From Stappia albiluteola (GTDB lineage Bacteria > Pseudomonadota > Alphaproteobacteria > Rhizobiales > Stappiaceae), in assembly GCF_014050225.1 (NCBI RefSeq), contig NZ_JACFXV010000042.1, positions 1 through 50,652 of the forward strand: DNA of 50,652 nt, written 5' to 3'. Position numbers and translations under genes: made by a program. Shown here one piece after another: positions 25,477 through 34,499 of the stretch. Each line of letters begins with the position of its first letter. The stretch's first letter is position 1. The notes beneath the pieces are model-generated. The model saw only the letters and a list, made by a program, of their open reading frames with translations. It was not told the origin of the DNA and made no database searches.

Positions 25477-26220
25477 TCAACCTGCCTTGAGGGCGCCGAG
25501 AAGCCATTCCCGATTGCCGTCACCGCCGGCAATGGGCGACGGTTCAAGGCCAAGGACGGACCAGCCCGGGTAGGCGCCGAGCCAGCCGGAAATGCGCAGG
25601 GATGTCTCCTCCGCGATATCCGGTGCGACGATGCCGCCCTTGCCGAGGGCGTTGCGGCCAGCCTCGAACTGAGGCTTGACGAGGAAGAGCCCCAGCGCGC
25701 CGGGCGCCGCCAGATCGAGGGCGGGCGGCAGGGCAATTGTCAGCGAAATGAAGCTGACGTCACAAACGACGGCCTGCGGATGGTCGCCATCCAGATCGGC
25801 AAGCGTCAGGGCGCGGGCATTCAGCCCATCCCTGCGGCGGACGCGGGGATCGGAGGCAACCTTCGCATGGAGCTGGTCGTGGCCGACATCGATCGCGTGA
25901 ACCCTGGCCGCGCCACGCTCCAGCAACACCTGCGTGAAGCCGCCGGTCGAGGCGCCCACATCCAGCGCGATCAGGTCCCTGACATCGAACGAAAAGCGAT
26001 CGAGCCCCGCGACGAGCTTCAACGCGGCGCGCGAGACATAGGCGGCGGCAGGATCGTCGACGGTGATCAAGACGTCCGACGCGACAAGCTGGCCGGGCTT
26101 GGCAACGGGATTGCCGTCGATGGCGACGGCGCCACGCAGGATCGCATCGCGTGCCCGCGCCCTGCTTTCGGCGAGGCCGCGCGCCACAAGCAACTGGTCG
26201 ATGCGTTCACGATTGGACAT
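25477..26220 (-). CDS. tlyA: TlyA family rRNA (cytidine-2'-O)-methyltransferase
   Basis: A 247-residue protein. The S4 RNA-binding domain occupies about residues 1-60 (RIDQLLVARGLAESRARARD). The FtsJ-like methyltransferase domain has IALDVGASTGGFTQVLLERG near 80-100 and KPQFEAGR. TlyA enzymes methylate cytidines of 16S and 23S rRNA; older databases call them hemolysins. ATG 26220 gives the canonical MSNRERIDQLL start. It sits 50 bp upstream of the RumA-type gene on the same strand, so the two probably form an RNA-modification operon. Confidence 0.9.
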   Translation of the reverse strand: MSNRERIDQLLVARGLAESRARARDAILRGAVAIDGNPVAKPGQLVASDVLITVDDPAAAYVSRAALKLVAGLDRFSFDVRDLIALDVGASTGGFTQVLLERGAARVHAIDVGHDQLHAKVASDPRVRRRDGLNARALTLADLDGDHPQAVVCDVSFISLTIALPPALDLAAPGALGLFLVKPQFEAGRNALGKGGIVAPDIAEETSLRISGWLGAYPGWSVLGLEPSPIAGGDGNREWLLGALKAG

Positions 26221-26245
26221 GAATGGCCGGCCTGTTCGCGGCTGT

Positions 26246-26395
26246 TCAGAAGCAGCCGGCGATCCCCGCAAGCAGGCGCTCGATGAAGACACGCTCGCCG
26301 TAGTGCCACCACAGCAAGCCCGTGCCGGCAAGCGCGAGCGCAGCCAGGGCGGCGAAAGGCGCTATCAGCTTGCTGGTCTCATGGTTCGCTTGCAT
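26246..26395 (-). CDS. Small membrane protein, 49 residues
   Basis: A 49-residue frame (starting MQANHETSKLIAPFAALAAL) with one hydrophobic segment (about residues 11-30) and a conserved-looking tail (LLWWHYGERVFIERLLAGI, then AGCF). I recall similar short proteins with WHYG and a terminal CF in other Rhizobiales, annotated only as hypothetical. The frame sits 25 bp upstream of tlyA and 65 bp downstream of the EamA gene, all on the minus strand. Function unknown. Confidence 0.65.
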   Translation of the reverse strand: MQANHETSKLIAPFAALAALALAGTGLLWWHYGERVFIERLLAGIAGCF

Positions 26396-26460
26396 GCCGG
26401 TGAGGCCTTCCTCGGGGCGGACTTCTTCTGCCCTATATAGGGCGGCGTGGTCGAAATTTG

Positions 26461-26898
26461 CTAGATTTTTATCGCAACGAGAAGCGCGCCGGCAGCGATC
26501 AGCGCGACGCCGAGCCAGTTTACCGGGCTCAGGCGCTCTCCGAGAAACAGCGTTCCGAAAACAGCGACAAGCACGACGCTCAGCTTGTCGATCGGTGCGA
26601 CGCGCGAAGCGTCGCCCAATTTCAGGGCGCGGAAATAGCACACCCATGACGCTCCGGTCGCCAAGCCGGACAATACCAGGAACGTGGCGGACCTGGAGGA
26701 TACGGCTGTCAGGTCGCGCCAGCCGTCCGTGAAGGAGAGGATCCCTGCCAATGCGGCAATCACAACGAGGGTGCGCAGGAAGGTCGCCAGATCGGAGCTG
26801 ACCGTCTCCACGCCGATCTTGGCGAAGATGGCCGTCAAGGCAGCGAAGGTTGCGGCGAGCAGCGCCCAGAACTGCCAGGATGCGATGACAAGCTTCAT
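26461..26898 (-). CDS. EamA/DMT family transporter, half-size
   Basis: A 145-residue protein with four to five hydrophobic segments, equal to one EamA repeat. Most DMT transporters have two repeats and about 300 residues, so this one probably works as a dimer, like small multidrug transporters. The C-terminal block LSVVLVAVFGTLFLGERLSPVNWLGVALIAAGALL is diagnostic of EamA. Substrate unknown. Two hairpins lie immediately upstream between this gene and the SCO gene. Confidence 0.85.
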   Translation of the reverse strand: MKLVIASWQFWALLAATFAALTAIFAKIGVETVSSDLATFLRTLVVIAALAGILSFTDGWRDLTAVSSRSATFLVLSGLATGASWVCYFRALKLGDASRVAPIDKLSVVLVAVFGTLFLGERLSPVNWLGVALIAAGALLVAIKI

Positions 26899-26911
26899 GC
26901 CGGTGGCTCCC

Positions 26912-26969
26912 GCTCACATGCCTTCCGTGAGCATATTCCTGTCGATCAGGCGATTCCACCTGATCGACA
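26912..26969. repeat. Two consecutive perfect hairpins between SCO and EamA genes
   Basis: The first has 6-bp arms GCTCAC/GTGAGC (26912-26917 and 26927-26932) with a 9-nt loop. The second has 11-bp arms TGTCGATCAGG/CCTGATCGACA (26940-26950 and 26959-26969) with an 8-nt loop. Neither is followed by a T-run on either strand. They could be a Rho-independent-like processing hairpin for the SCO mRNA, an operator for the EamA gene, or a dispersed palindromic repeat. Confidence 0.5.
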
Positions 26970-26990
26970 AGGTTTGGCAGCCGGCTTTCG

Positions 26991-27611
26991 TCAGGCCCCC
27001 GCCTTGCCGATCAGCCGCCGCAGCTTGGCCATGGCATTTTCATGCGCTTCGCCATAGGCGATGGTGCCGACGAACCGGTTATCCGCGTCCATCAGGAAGA
27101 CGCCCGCCGAATGGTCCATCGTGTAGCCGCCGTCAGGCCGCGTCACCTTGCGAGAATACACCCGGTAGGTCATGAGCATGTCGGCGATTTTTTCCGGCGA
27201 GCCGGAAAGCGGATGGATGCGCTTGTCGAAGGCGGAGACATAGTCGCGCAGCACTTCCGGCGTATCCCGCTCCGGATCGACGGTGACGAAGGCGAAGTTC
27301 ATCTTGTCCGCGTCGCTGCCGAGTTCATCGATCCAGCCCTGAACTTCGGCCAGCGTCGTCGGACACACATCGGGACAGAAGGTGAAACCGAAGAAATAGG
27401 CCGACGGCTTGCCCTTGAAATCGGCGTCGGTCACTGTTTGACCGCTCGCGCCATCAACGAGCTCGAAGGGGCCGCCGATGCCGGCGACAGGCGAGATGAG
27501 TTCGTCCTTGTCGATCGAGCGGAAGTGGCCGAGCGAAATTGTAATGATTGCAAAGACGAGAACGGCGACCGCCGCCCATGCGCCGTAGCGGATGATTTTC
27601 AGTCCGGACAT
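26991..27611 (-). CDS. SCO family copper chaperone (SenC/PrrC)
   Basis: A 206-residue protein with an N-terminal membrane anchor (AAVAVLVFAIITISL, about 12-26) and a periplasmic thioredoxin fold. The copper-binding C-x-x-x-C is in FGFTFCPDVCPTTL, and the conserved histidine in YTMDHSAGVFL. SCO proteins deliver copper to the CuA site of cytochrome c oxidase and help keep it reduced. It is the last gene of a minus-strand copper cluster (DUF2946, PCu(A)C, PCu(A)C, SCO), only 8 bp after the second PCu(A)C gene. Confidence 0.93.
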   Translation of the reverse strand: MSGLKIIRYGAWAAVAVLVFAIITISLGHFRSIDKDELISPVAGIGGPFELVDGASGQTVTDADFKGKPSAYFFGFTFCPDVCPTTLAEVQGWIDELGSDADKMNFAFVTVDPERDTPEVLRDYVSAFDKRIHPLSGSPEKIADMLMTYRVYSRKVTRPDGGYTMDHSAGVFLMDADNRFVGTIAYGEAHENAMAKLRRLIGKAGA

Positions 27612-27619
27612 GGCAATTC

Positions 27620-28114
27620 CTACTTTGTCTTGTCCTGTGCGGATTCGGCACCGGCAGCGGCTATAGCCGGCGGTGTCTTGCGGATATCGAACTCGACTGT
27701 GATCTTGCCGGCCTTTTCGAAGGTCAGTTCGACGGGCATTTTCGTGCCGTCGTCGAGCGGCTCCTTGAGCCCGATGAACATCAGGTGGAAGCCGGCACGC
27801 GCCATGTCGAGCGTTTCGCCGCTGGAAAGTGGAATTCCTTCCTGTTGCGGCAGCATGATCGCCTGGCCATTTTCCAAAACGACGCGGTGAAGCACGGATT
27901 GGCCCGCCACTGGAGCGGCCACCGCCATGAGGCGGTCGTCATCGCCCGCGTTGGCTATGGTCAGGAAGCCGAGCGTCGCCACAGGCCAGGGAGGCGTTGC
28001 CCGCGCCCAGGCTCCCGAGATGCTCAGATCGCCGAGCGAGGCCTCGCCCGCCAGCGCCGTACAGAAGGGGAGGCAGGCCGCGAAAGCCAGAGCTGCAAAG
28101 CGGATGATCCTCAT
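27620..28114 (-). CDS. Copper chaperone PCu(A)C, first paralogue
   Basis: A 164-residue secreted protein with a signal peptide (MRIIRFAALAFAACLPFCTA). The cupredoxin-like PCu(A)C domain has GAWARATPPWPVATLGFLTI and the metal ligands around VLHRVVLENGQAIML and FHLMF. The usual H-x-M in the last block is present; the first His is kept, but the context LHRV differs from the common LHEM. It moves Cu(I) in the periplasm to cytochrome oxidase, working with SCO encoded downstream. ATG 28114 is preferred over an upstream in-frame start because it gives the signal peptide. Confidence 0.9.
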   Translation of the reverse strand: MRIIRFAALAFAACLPFCTALAGEASLGDLSISGAWARATPPWPVATLGFLTIANAGDDDRLMAVAAPVAGQSVLHRVVLENGQAIMLPQQEGIPLSSGETLDMARAGFHLMFIGLKEPLDDGTKMPVELTFEKAGKITVEFDIRKTPPAIAAAGAESAQDKTK

Positions 28115-28236
28115 TCCCGTCCTTCCTGTCTGCACCACGCCTTTGTTGCCGGGACTATGGAGCGCGACTACCCTGCCGTCGAGGCCAAGGCCGGTCGGGC
28201 TCCATCACAATCAAGCGTGTTCGCGAGGCTCCTGGC

Positions 28237-28719
28237 TCAGTGCGCCCCGTGCTCCTGCGATGGCTCCTTGGCACCGATCTTCTCGACGTTGAAGGGTACC
28301 TCGACGGAGCCGGCTTTCTCGAATGTGAGGGTTACCGTCAGCGTATCGCCCTGTTTCAGTGGTCCGGTCAGGTCCATGAACATGACGTGATAGGCGCCGG
28401 GCTTCAGTTCCACCGTCTGTCCGGCCGGGATCGGAATGCCGCCCTCCATGTGGCGCATGGTCATGACATTGTCGACGACGCTCATTTCATGCAGCTCCGC
28501 ATGGCCGGAGAAGGGGGCCGCCACCGCGATCAGCCGGTCGTCTTCACTGCCGTTGTTCGCGATGGTGAGGAAGCCGCCACCGATCTGGGCATTGGGCGGT
28601 GTGGCGCGTGTCCAGCCGGGCGAAAGCGTGAGGCTGCCGAGCGTGATGTCGTGAGCCAGGGCAGAAAGGGGTGTGAGCGCAACTATTGCTGCGAGCGCGA
28701 GCTTGCTGATGAGAGACAT
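28237..28719 (-). CDS. Copper chaperone PCu(A)C, second paralogue
   Basis: A 160-residue secreted protein with a signal peptide (MSLISKLALAAIVALTPLSA, cleaved after ALA). It has a canonical PCu(A)C domain: ELHEMSVVDNVMTMR, then YHVMFMDL, giving the H-M...M...H-x-M copper site. The C-terminus ends in EPSQEHGAH, an extra histidine-containing tail absent from its neighbour. It lies about 120 bp upstream of the first paralogue on the same strand. ATG 28719 gives a clean signal peptide, whereas the longer upstream frame is not protein-like. Confidence 0.9.
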   Translation of the reverse strand: MSLISKLALAAIVALTPLSALAHDITLGSLTLSPGWTRATPPNAQIGGGFLTIANNGSEDDRLIAVAAPFSGHAELHEMSVVDNVMTMRHMEGGIPIPAGQTVELKPGAYHVMFMDLTGPLKQGDTLTVTLTFEKAGSVEVPFNVEKIGAKEPSQEHGAH

Positions 28720-28801
28720 TGGATTGCAGTCCTGAACTTGCTTTGTATGGCGCGCGGGCGAGTCTTGATCCCACCCGGTTGTTAATATGGATGATGCAAA
28801 A

Positions 28802-29191
28802 TCAGGCGCGCGGCGGCGCGCGGATGGCGTGGCCGTTGCCGGTGTCGCCATGCCAAGGCAGGCGAACCGCCAGTGGGTGTTCCGCATGCCCGCAACGGGG
28901 TTCGAAATCTTGCGCAGCGAGTGTGGGCGCCAAAGCGGTCGCGCAGCAATGACCGGCAATACAGGCTGGGCCGCAGGGGCAGTTGCCGGGATCCTGGTCG
29001 CCCGGTGCGTTATTCGACTGCGGGGCCTCGCCTGTTGAAAGGCATAGACCGGCGGCGGCGGCGGGATCGAATCCTGCAAGGGCTACGGACGCCTGAAGAT
29101 AGAGGCCGAAGGCAAAGGCAAGCGCGGCAAGAAGCGCCACCGGGGCCCTTTCCCGCCGAAAGGCTTGCAATATCGTCATGCCCTGTCCCAT
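28802..29191 (-). CDS. DUF2946-like cysteine/histidine-rich protein
   Basis: A 129-residue protein. An N-terminal hydrophobic segment (PVALLAALAFAFGLYLQASVALA) acts as signal or anchor. The rest is rich in Cys and His (GNCPCGPACIAGHCCAT, CGHAEH) and ends IRAPPRA. This layout matches DUF2946, a family found beside copper genes in proteobacteria. It is the first gene of the PCu(A)C-SCO cluster, so a copper-related role is likely but unproven. An alternative start is ATG 29179. Confidence 0.7.
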   Translation of the reverse strand: MGQGMTILQAFRRERAPVALLAALAFAFGLYLQASVALAGFDPAAAAGLCLSTGEAPQSNNAPGDQDPGNCPCGPACIAGHCCATALAPTLAAQDFEPRCGHAEHPLAVRLPWHGDTGNGHAIRAPPRA

Positions 29192-29256
29192 CGCGCCGGA
29201 CTATGACGGTTGGTCGAAGCCACGTCCAGTGCCACCATGCCGCATGCCGACCGGCA

Positions 29257-30543
29257 TCAGCTGACCGCCCGTTCCTCGTAGGCCGGGAACTCTTCGGGCG
29301 GAATGACATCCGGGTTGTCGGTGTCGAGCGGATCGGGCGTGATGACGGCGCCGACAGGAGCCGAGGCCGCGTATTCGAACTCGGTTCGGGTCCCTTCGGG
29401 TGGCGCGGAGCGGATGAAAAGCCTCGAAAGGACGAAGCCCGCCAGCAGGGACTGTACGCCGACGATCCAGATATACAGCCCGCCGGGTCCCATGGCCTCC
29501 ATCAGCAGGGAGGCCGTGAACGGGCCAATGATCGAACCTATGCCGTTGGCAAGCAGAAGACCGGAGGAGGTTTCCACATAGGCGTCCGGTTCGCAGTGGT
29601 CGTAGGCATGCGAAACGGCAATTGCATAGGCTGGCTGCGTCATCGCACCGACAAGAAAGGCAAACGCGATAGCGGGGAGCGGGGATGTCGGCTCCAGTAG
29701 ATAGACGATGAGACCGCTCAAGGCTGCCCCGGTTCCAAGTCCGACCAGAATGTAGCGCCGATCCATGCGGTCGGAGAGGCGTCCGAACGGCCATTGCGCC
29801 AGCGCTCCGCCAAAAATCACGGCGGCGGCGTAATAGGCGGCATTGCTGGTTTCGAGGCCGATCAGGGAGCCGTAAAGCGGTGCAAGCGTCCAGATCGCGC
29901 CATTCGCCATGCCGATTAACAGAACGCCGACAACCGCTGCCGGCGATGTCCGGTATAGAGCGATCGGCCTCAGTCGAACGAGCGTGATCGGAGCCGGCTG
30001 GTTGGCACGGGTGAGTGAAACGGGAATGACGGCAACGCTGACGACGACCGAGGCGATCGCATAAGGGACGAAGGTCGAGATATCGAAGCCCGTCACCGTG
30101 ACCTGCCCGATGGTCATGGAGAGGTAGAGCACAACGATATAGATCGACATGACCGTACCGCGGTTCTCGTTCGTCGCGCGTTCGTTCAACCAGCTTTCGA
30201 CGATCAGGTAGAAGCCGGCAAGGCAGAAGCCGGAAACGAAGCGGATCACGGACCACGACACCGGATCGATCAGGATCGGATGGAAGATCGCCGCTCCGGA
30301 CATGAGGGAAACGATTGCGGCGAATGCCCGGATGTGGCCCGCTCGCATGATCGCATAGGGCGCCAGCAGGCAGCCTGCGACGAAGCCGACATAGTAGGCC
30401 GAAGAAAGGACGCCGATCGCCACGTCGCCGAAAGTCGCCTGGTTTGCAGCGAGCGGCAGCAGCGTCGCCTGCAGCCCGTGGCCGAACAGCACGAAGGCGA
30501 TCGAAAGAAGCAAGGCTGCGATTGAGCCAAGGGTTTGCGCCAT
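29257..30543 (-). CDS. MFS transporter
   Basis: A 428-residue protein with about twelve hydrophobic segments, the major facilitator fold. The N-terminal half has the cytoplasmic loop VIRFVSGFCLAGFYLIVESW, close to the YcaD-like branch, and the C-terminal half has WPFGRLSDRMDRRYILVG, the loop 8-9 motif. YcaD-like members have no firmly known substrate. A hydrophilic acidic tail of about 50 residues ends the protein. It has its own 5' region of about 155 bp next to the dxs stop. Confidence 0.85.
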   Translation of the reverse strand: MAQTLGSIAALLLSIAFVLFGHGLQATLLPLAANQATFGDVAIGVLSSAYYVGFVAGCLLAPYAIMRAGHIRAFAAIVSLMSGAAIFHPILIDPVSWSVIRFVSGFCLAGFYLIVESWLNERATNENRGTVMSIYIVVLYLSMTIGQVTVTGFDISTFVPYAIASVVVSVAVIPVSLTRANQPAPITLVRLRPIALYRTSPAAVVGVLLIGMANGAIWTLAPLYGSLIGLETSNAAYYAAAVIFGGALAQWPFGRLSDRMDRRYILVGLGTGAALSGLIVYLLEPTSPLPAIAFAFLVGAMTQPAYAIAVSHAYDHCEPDAYVETSSGLLLANGIGSIIGPFTASLLMEAMGPGGLYIWIVGVQSLLAGFVLSRLFIRSAPPEGTRTEFEYAASAPVGAVITPDPLDTDNPDVIPPEEFPAYEERAVS

Positions 30544-30646
30544 GATTTCCGATCTGCTTCTCGAGCGAATATGTGCTTGCGCGGATGTCCGCGGCGAAGG
30601 AAGCTCAGGTTACCGTATTAGAAAATAACGGAAATGACACGTCGGC

Positions 30647-30668
30647 CCGGCGTCCTATCCGACGCCGG
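30647..30668. repeat. GC-rich hairpin downstream of dxs
   Basis: A perfect hairpin CCGGCGTC-CTATCC-GACGCCGG lies 33 bp beyond the minus-strand dxs stop. No T-run follows on either strand, so it is not a classical intrinsic terminator. It may protect the dxs 3' end or assist Rho-dependent termination. Confidence 0.45.
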
Positions 30669-30700
30669 ATTGAGGAAACGCGCCTTTACGCCACGATCCG

Positions 30701-32617
30701 TCAGGCACGGCGAACGGGGATGGCGTCCTGTCCGAGCGCTTCGAAAACCTTAGCCAAAATTGAAGCCGCATCAAGGCCGGCCGCCGCATACATCGCCTCG
30801 GGCTTGCCATGGTCGATATAGATATCGGGCAGGACGAGGGGCCGAATCTTGAGGCCGGTGTCGAAGAGGCCGAGAGTGGCCAGTGCCTGCATGACATGGC
30901 TGGCGAAGCCGCCGACCGACCCTTCCTCGATCGTGATGAGGACTTCGTGCTCGCGGGCAAGCCGGCTGATCAGGTCAACGTCGAGCGGCTTGGCGAAGCG
31001 GGCGTCGGCAACCGTCGTCGAAAGGCCGGCGGCCTCCAGATCGTCCGCTGCCTTCAGGCACTCGCCAAGGCGGCCGCCGAAGGAGAGCAGGGCGACTTTC
31101 GTTCCCTCCCTCAGGATACGGCCCTTGCCGATTTCCAGAATTTCGCCGCGTTCCGGCAGATCGACCCCAAGTCCTTCGCCGCGCGGATAGCGGAATGAGA
31201 TCGGGCCTTCATCGAAGGCGGCGGCCGTTGCCACCATATGGCGAAGCTCTGCTTCGTCGCCGGCCGCCATCACCACGAAATCGGGCAGGCAGGCAAGATA
31301 GGTCGTATCGAAGGAACCGGCATGGGTCGGGCCGTCGGCACCCACAAGTCCGGCGCGATCGATCGGGAAACGGACCGGCAGGCCCTGGATCGCCACGTCG
31401 TGCACGACCTGATCGTAGGCACGCTGCAGGAAGGTGGAGTAGATCGCGCAAAACGGCTTGTAGCCTTCCGACGCCAAGCCTGCGGCGAAAGTGACCGCGT
31501 GCTGCTCGGCAATGCCGACATCGAATGTCCGCTTCGGGAAAACTTCCTCGAAAAGGTTCAGGCCCGTTCCGTCCGGCATGGCGGCGGTAATGGCCAGGAT
31601 CTTTTCGTCGTCGCGCGCCTCGGCGATCAGGCTTTCCGCGAAGACGCGCGTATAGCTCGGCGCATTGGCCTTCGGCTTTGCCTGCTTGCCGGTGATCACG
31701 TCGAAGCGGGATACGCCGTGATATTTGTCGGACGACGTCTCCGCCGGCGGATAGCCCTTGCCCTTCTGGGTCACGGCATGGATCAGCACCGGACCTTGAT
31801 GAGTATCGCGGACGTTCTTCAGGACGGGCAGGAGATGGTCGAGGTTGTGACCGTCGATCGGCCCGACGTAGTAGAAGCCGAGTTCCTCGAACATGGTGCC
31901 GCCGGTCAGGAAGCCGCGTGCGTATTCTTCCGCCCGAGCCGCCTTTTCCTTCAGCGGCTTGGGAAGCGATTGCACCAGGTGCTTCGCCGCGTCGCGCAGC
32001 GAGGTATAGGTGCGTCCCGACACCAGACGGGCAAGATAGGCCGACATCGCGCCGACGGGCGGAGCGATCGACATGTCGTTGTCGTTGAGGATGACGATCA
32101 GGCGCGAATGCTGCGCGCCCGCATTGTTCATCGCTTCATAGGCCATGCCCGCCGACATGGCTCCGTCGCCGATCACCGCGATGATGTTGTTGGCACGACC
32201 GTCGAGGTCGCGCGCGACGGCCATGCCGAGGCCGGCCGAAATCGATGTGGAGGAATGGGCCGCGCCGAAGGGGTCGTATTCGCTCTCCGTGCGCTTGGTG
32301 AATCCAGACAGGCCGCCATCCTGTCGCAGCGTGCGGATCCGGTCGCGCCGGCCGGTGAGGATCTTGTGCGGGTAAGCCTGGTGGCCAACGTCCCAGATCA
32401 GCCGGTCTTCCGGCGTGTTGAAAACATAGTGGAGTGCAACCGTCAATTCGACGACGCCCAGCCCCGCGCCCAGATGGCCGCCGGTGGTCGATACCGCGTC
32501 AATCGTCTCCCGGCGCAGTTCTTCGGCGACCTGCTTGAGATCCGACTCCGCAAGCATCCGCAGATCCGCCGGATAGACGATGGTGTCGAGCAGAGGGGTC
32601 TTGGGTTGATCGGGCAC
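30701..32617 (-). CDS. dxs: 1-deoxy-D-xylulose-5-phosphate synthase
   Basis: A 638-residue thiamine-diphosphate enzyme, the usual length for DXS. It condenses pyruvate and glyceraldehyde-3-P, the first step of the MEP isoprenoid pathway, and also supplies thiamine and pyridoxal precursors. Motifs seen: [31 protein letters not shown], the ThDP-binding [15 protein letters not shown], and [15 protein letters not shown]. The start is GTG 32617 and gives the normal N-terminus [10 protein letters not shown]. The upstream 585 bp to xseB are gene-free. Confidence 0.96.
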   Translation of the reverse strand: MPDQPKTPLLDTIVYPADLRMLAESDLKQVAEELRRETIDAVSTTGGHLGAGLGVVELTVALHYVFNTPEDRLIWDVGHQAYPHKILTGRRDRIRTLRQDGGLSGFTKRTESEYDPFGAAHSSTSISAGLGMAVARDLDGRANNIIAVIGDGAMSAGMAYEAMNNAGAQHSRLIVILNDNDMSIAPPVGAMSAYLARLVSGRTYTSLRDAAKHLVQSLPKPLKEKAARAEEYARGFLTGGTMFEELGFYYVGPIDGHNLDHLLPVLKNVRDTHQGPVLIHAVTQKGKGYPPAETSSDKYHGVSRFDVITGKQAKPKANAPSYTRVFAESLIAEARDDEKILAITAAMPDGTGLNLFEEVFPKRTFDVGIAEQHAVTFAAGLASEGYKPFCAIYSTFLQRAYDQVVHDVAIQGLPVRFPIDRAGLVGADGPTHAGSFDTTYLACLPDFVVMAAGDEAELRHMVATAAAFDEGPISFRYPRGEGLGVDLPERGEILEIGKGRILREGTKVALLSFGGRLGECLKAADDLEAAGLSTTVADARFAKPLDVDLISRLAREHEVLITIEEGSVGGFASHVMQALATLGLFDTGLKIRPLVLPDIYIDHGKPEAMYAAAGLDAASILAKVFEALGQDAIPVRRA

Positions 32618-32806
32618 TTTTGTTCGGTCGCTATACTTGGATTGTCGGGCGTCTGGTTATTCCAGTGGATGGTTTTGGCTTACACCAATGAAATATGGGG
32701 CGCAATTGACGATCCGGAAGCGCGTGCCTCACGCATGCCTGTTCCAGCGTCGTGCCGCAACGTCATCACATGCTTGGAACGGAAATGTTACCTCTATGGT
32801 GAATTT

Positions 32807-32930
32807 TTTCCGCCTCTGGCTTCAGAAAGGTGATGCAAATCAGCGTGAAAAGCACTAAACAAGGGTTGTGGTCGATGGGGCCACGTGCACAGTGATCGAC
32901 TTAGGGCCGCAGCAATGCGGCCCTTTTTTT
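32807..32930 (+). ncRNA. Candidate small RNA ending in a strong intrinsic terminator
   Basis: The 3' end is well defined: stem-loop 32871-32900 (GTCGAT/ATCGAC) followed by the terminator at 32904-32930. The 5' end is a guess from a weak promoter-like pair, TTGGAA (32774-32779) and TATGGT (32795-32800), whose 15-bp spacing is short. Many alphaproteobacterial trans-acting sRNAs have this layout of stem-loops ending in a terminator. No sequence family was recognised. Confidence 0.35.
32904..32930 (+). terminator. Orphan plus-strand Rho-independent terminator
   Basis: The perfect 7-bp stem GGGCCGC/GCGGCCC with a 6-nt loop is followed at once by seven T residues (32924-32930). On the minus strand no T-run follows, so it works only for plus-strand transcripts. 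No plus-strand gene lies upstream until beyond dxs, which implies an unannotated transcript. Confidence 0.8.
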
Positions 32931-33202
32931 GTCGCAGGCTGGAGCTTTGCCGTCTAGAGGCATTTGCCCCTGTAAAAATTGACAATCTCAGGCAAACTTA
33001 TGATTTTTGACGTCCCGACGCGTCATATTTTACGGGACTGATGCAGGCAAAAGACCTCGTTCGATACGAATATTCGACCATGGGCGTGCAGTGTCAGCAT
33101 CGGTACAGCCTATGGTGATGCAATCGGAAGTGGTATTTCTAACGTTGCGTCAACGCAGGACCGCAAGCGGCATGGATCGCGCCTGAGTCTTTCTGGGCGG
33201 GC

Positions 33203-33457
33203 TCAGTCGACGTCGAGAGGTGCAGTCCCTGCGGCGTCGCCATTCTGCGAAAGCTGGATCTTTTCGACCTTGGCCTCCGCAGCCTTCAGCAGCTTGTCGC
33301 AATGGCGCCGCAGGGCGTCGCCTTTTTCGTAGAGGCCGATGCTTTCTTCAAGGGGCACGTCGCCACGCTCCAGGCGCCCGACGATGCCTTCGAGTTCCTT
33401 GAGGGCTTCCTCGAAAGAAAGGTTTGAAACTTCGGCGGCCGCCGCATCCTTGGCCAT
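33203..33457 (-). CDS. xseB: Exodeoxyribonuclease VII small subunit
   Basis: An 84-residue protein with the XseB pattern: [34 protein letters not shown], two helices forming the coiled-coil subunit that binds XseA. Exonuclease VII degrades single-stranded DNA and takes part in mismatch repair. ATG 33457 gives the typical N-terminus [19 protein letters not shown]; the frame upstream of it is not family-like. The gap of 112 bp to the HDAC-like gene on the same strand suggests co-transcription. Confidence 0.94.
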   Translation of the reverse strand: MAKDAAAAEVSNLSFEEALKELEGIVGRLERGDVPLEESIGLYEKGDALRRHCDKLLKAAEAKVEKIQLSQNGDAAGTAPLDVD

Positions 33458-33569
33458 GGGAACTGTCCTTTCAGGGAACTCTCGATCCGTTCGTGCGCGC
33501 GGCAGGATCGAAGAAAGCGCACCCCCGGTCAAGCGAAGGGAGCCCGCCGGAGGACATGCCTGTGGACGG

Positions 33570-34499
33570 TCATGCGGTCATAAGCGTCATGACGTGAGCT
33601 GCGACGGAACGTGCCAGGCCCTCGAGATCGTAACCGCCTTCCAGCACCGAGACGACCCGTCCGTCAGCATGCTTGTCGGCAATTTCCATCAGTTTCAGTG
33701 TAGCCCAGGCGAAGTCGGCCTCGACAAGGTTCAGCCCGCCGAGGGGATCGCGGGCGTGGGCGTCGAACCCCGCCGAGATCACCACGAGATCCGGCGCGAA
33801 AGTCGCAAGGCGCGGCAGGATGGTGACTTCCATCGCTTCGCGGAATTCTGCACCGCCGTCGCCGGCCATGAGCGGTGCGTTCACGATGGTGTCAGCATCA
33901 CCCCGCTCGGAAGCAGAGCCGGAGCCGGGATAGAGCGGCATCTGGTGAGTGGAGCAGTACATCACCGACGGGTCGGACCAGAAGATATCCTGCGTGCCAT
34001 TGCCGTGATGGACGTCGAAATCGACGATGGCGACACGCTCGGCGCCGAATTTCGACTGCGCGTAGCGTGCGGCGATGGCCGCATTGTTGAAGAGACAGAA
34101 ACCCATTGCACGGTCCCGTTCGGCGTGATGGCCGGGAGGGCGTGAAGCGCTGAAGGCGTTCTTGACCTTGCGCTCCATCACTTCGTCGACCGCCCGGCAT
34201 GCGCCGCCCACCCCGCGCATGGCGGCCTCCCAACTACCCGGGGAAACCGTCGTATCCGCATCGAGGCGCGCCAGACCTTCCTCCGGCACCGCATTGTGGA
34301 TCATGTCGACATAGGCTGACGGGTGGCATCGCGCGATGTCGACGACCGTTCCCATCGGTGCCACTTCGCGTTCGAGCGCCTGAAACTTCTCATGCTCCAG
34401 GATCCGGTCGATCGCCCGGATGCGATCGGGACGTTCAGGGTGGCCCACAGGCGTCAGGTGGTCGAGAAACGACGTGTGGTGCAGGAGAAGCGTTGCCAA
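33570..34499 (-). CDS. Histone deacetylase family protein (acetoin-utilisation/AcuC type)
   Basis: A 309-residue arginase/deacetylase-fold hydrolase. Conserved zinc-site blocks are [37 protein letters not shown] and [19 protein letters not shown], and the C-terminal [16 protein letters not shown]. Bacterial members deacetylate acetylpolyamines or acetylated proteins. The native substrate here is unknown. The neighbourhood with xseB and dxs is common in rhizobia. The start at 34499 gives [15 protein letters not shown], typical of the family. Confidence 0.92.
   Translation of the reverse strand: MATLLLHHTSFLDHLTPVGHPERPDRIRAIDRILEHEKFQALEREVAPMGTVVDIARCHPSAYVDMIHNAVPEEGLARLDADTTVSPGSWEAAMRGVGGACRAVDEVMERKVKNAFSASRPPGHHAERDRAMGFCLFNNAAIAARYAQSKFGAERVAIVDFDVHHGNGTQDIFWSDPSVMYCSTHQMPLYPGSGSASERGDADTIVNAPLMAGDGGAEFREAMEVTILPRLATFAPDLVVISAGFDAHARDPLGGLNLVEADFAWATLKLMEIADKHADGRVVSVLEGGYDLEGLARSVAAHVMTLMTA

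Larger units (their letters stand above)
32618..33202. other. Gene-free region between xseB and dxs
   Basis: No protein gene is supported in these 585 bases. The notable elements are a plus-strand hairpin pair with an intrinsic terminator (32871-32930), listed separately as a candidate small RNA, and a palindromic patch near 33008-33038 (GTCCCG...CGGGAC). Both flanking genes are on the minus strand. Confidence 0.5.

Noticed and set aside
30647-30668. Intrinsic terminator of dxs
   Set aside because: The hairpin is perfect, but no T-run follows on either strand; it was kept only as a repeat.
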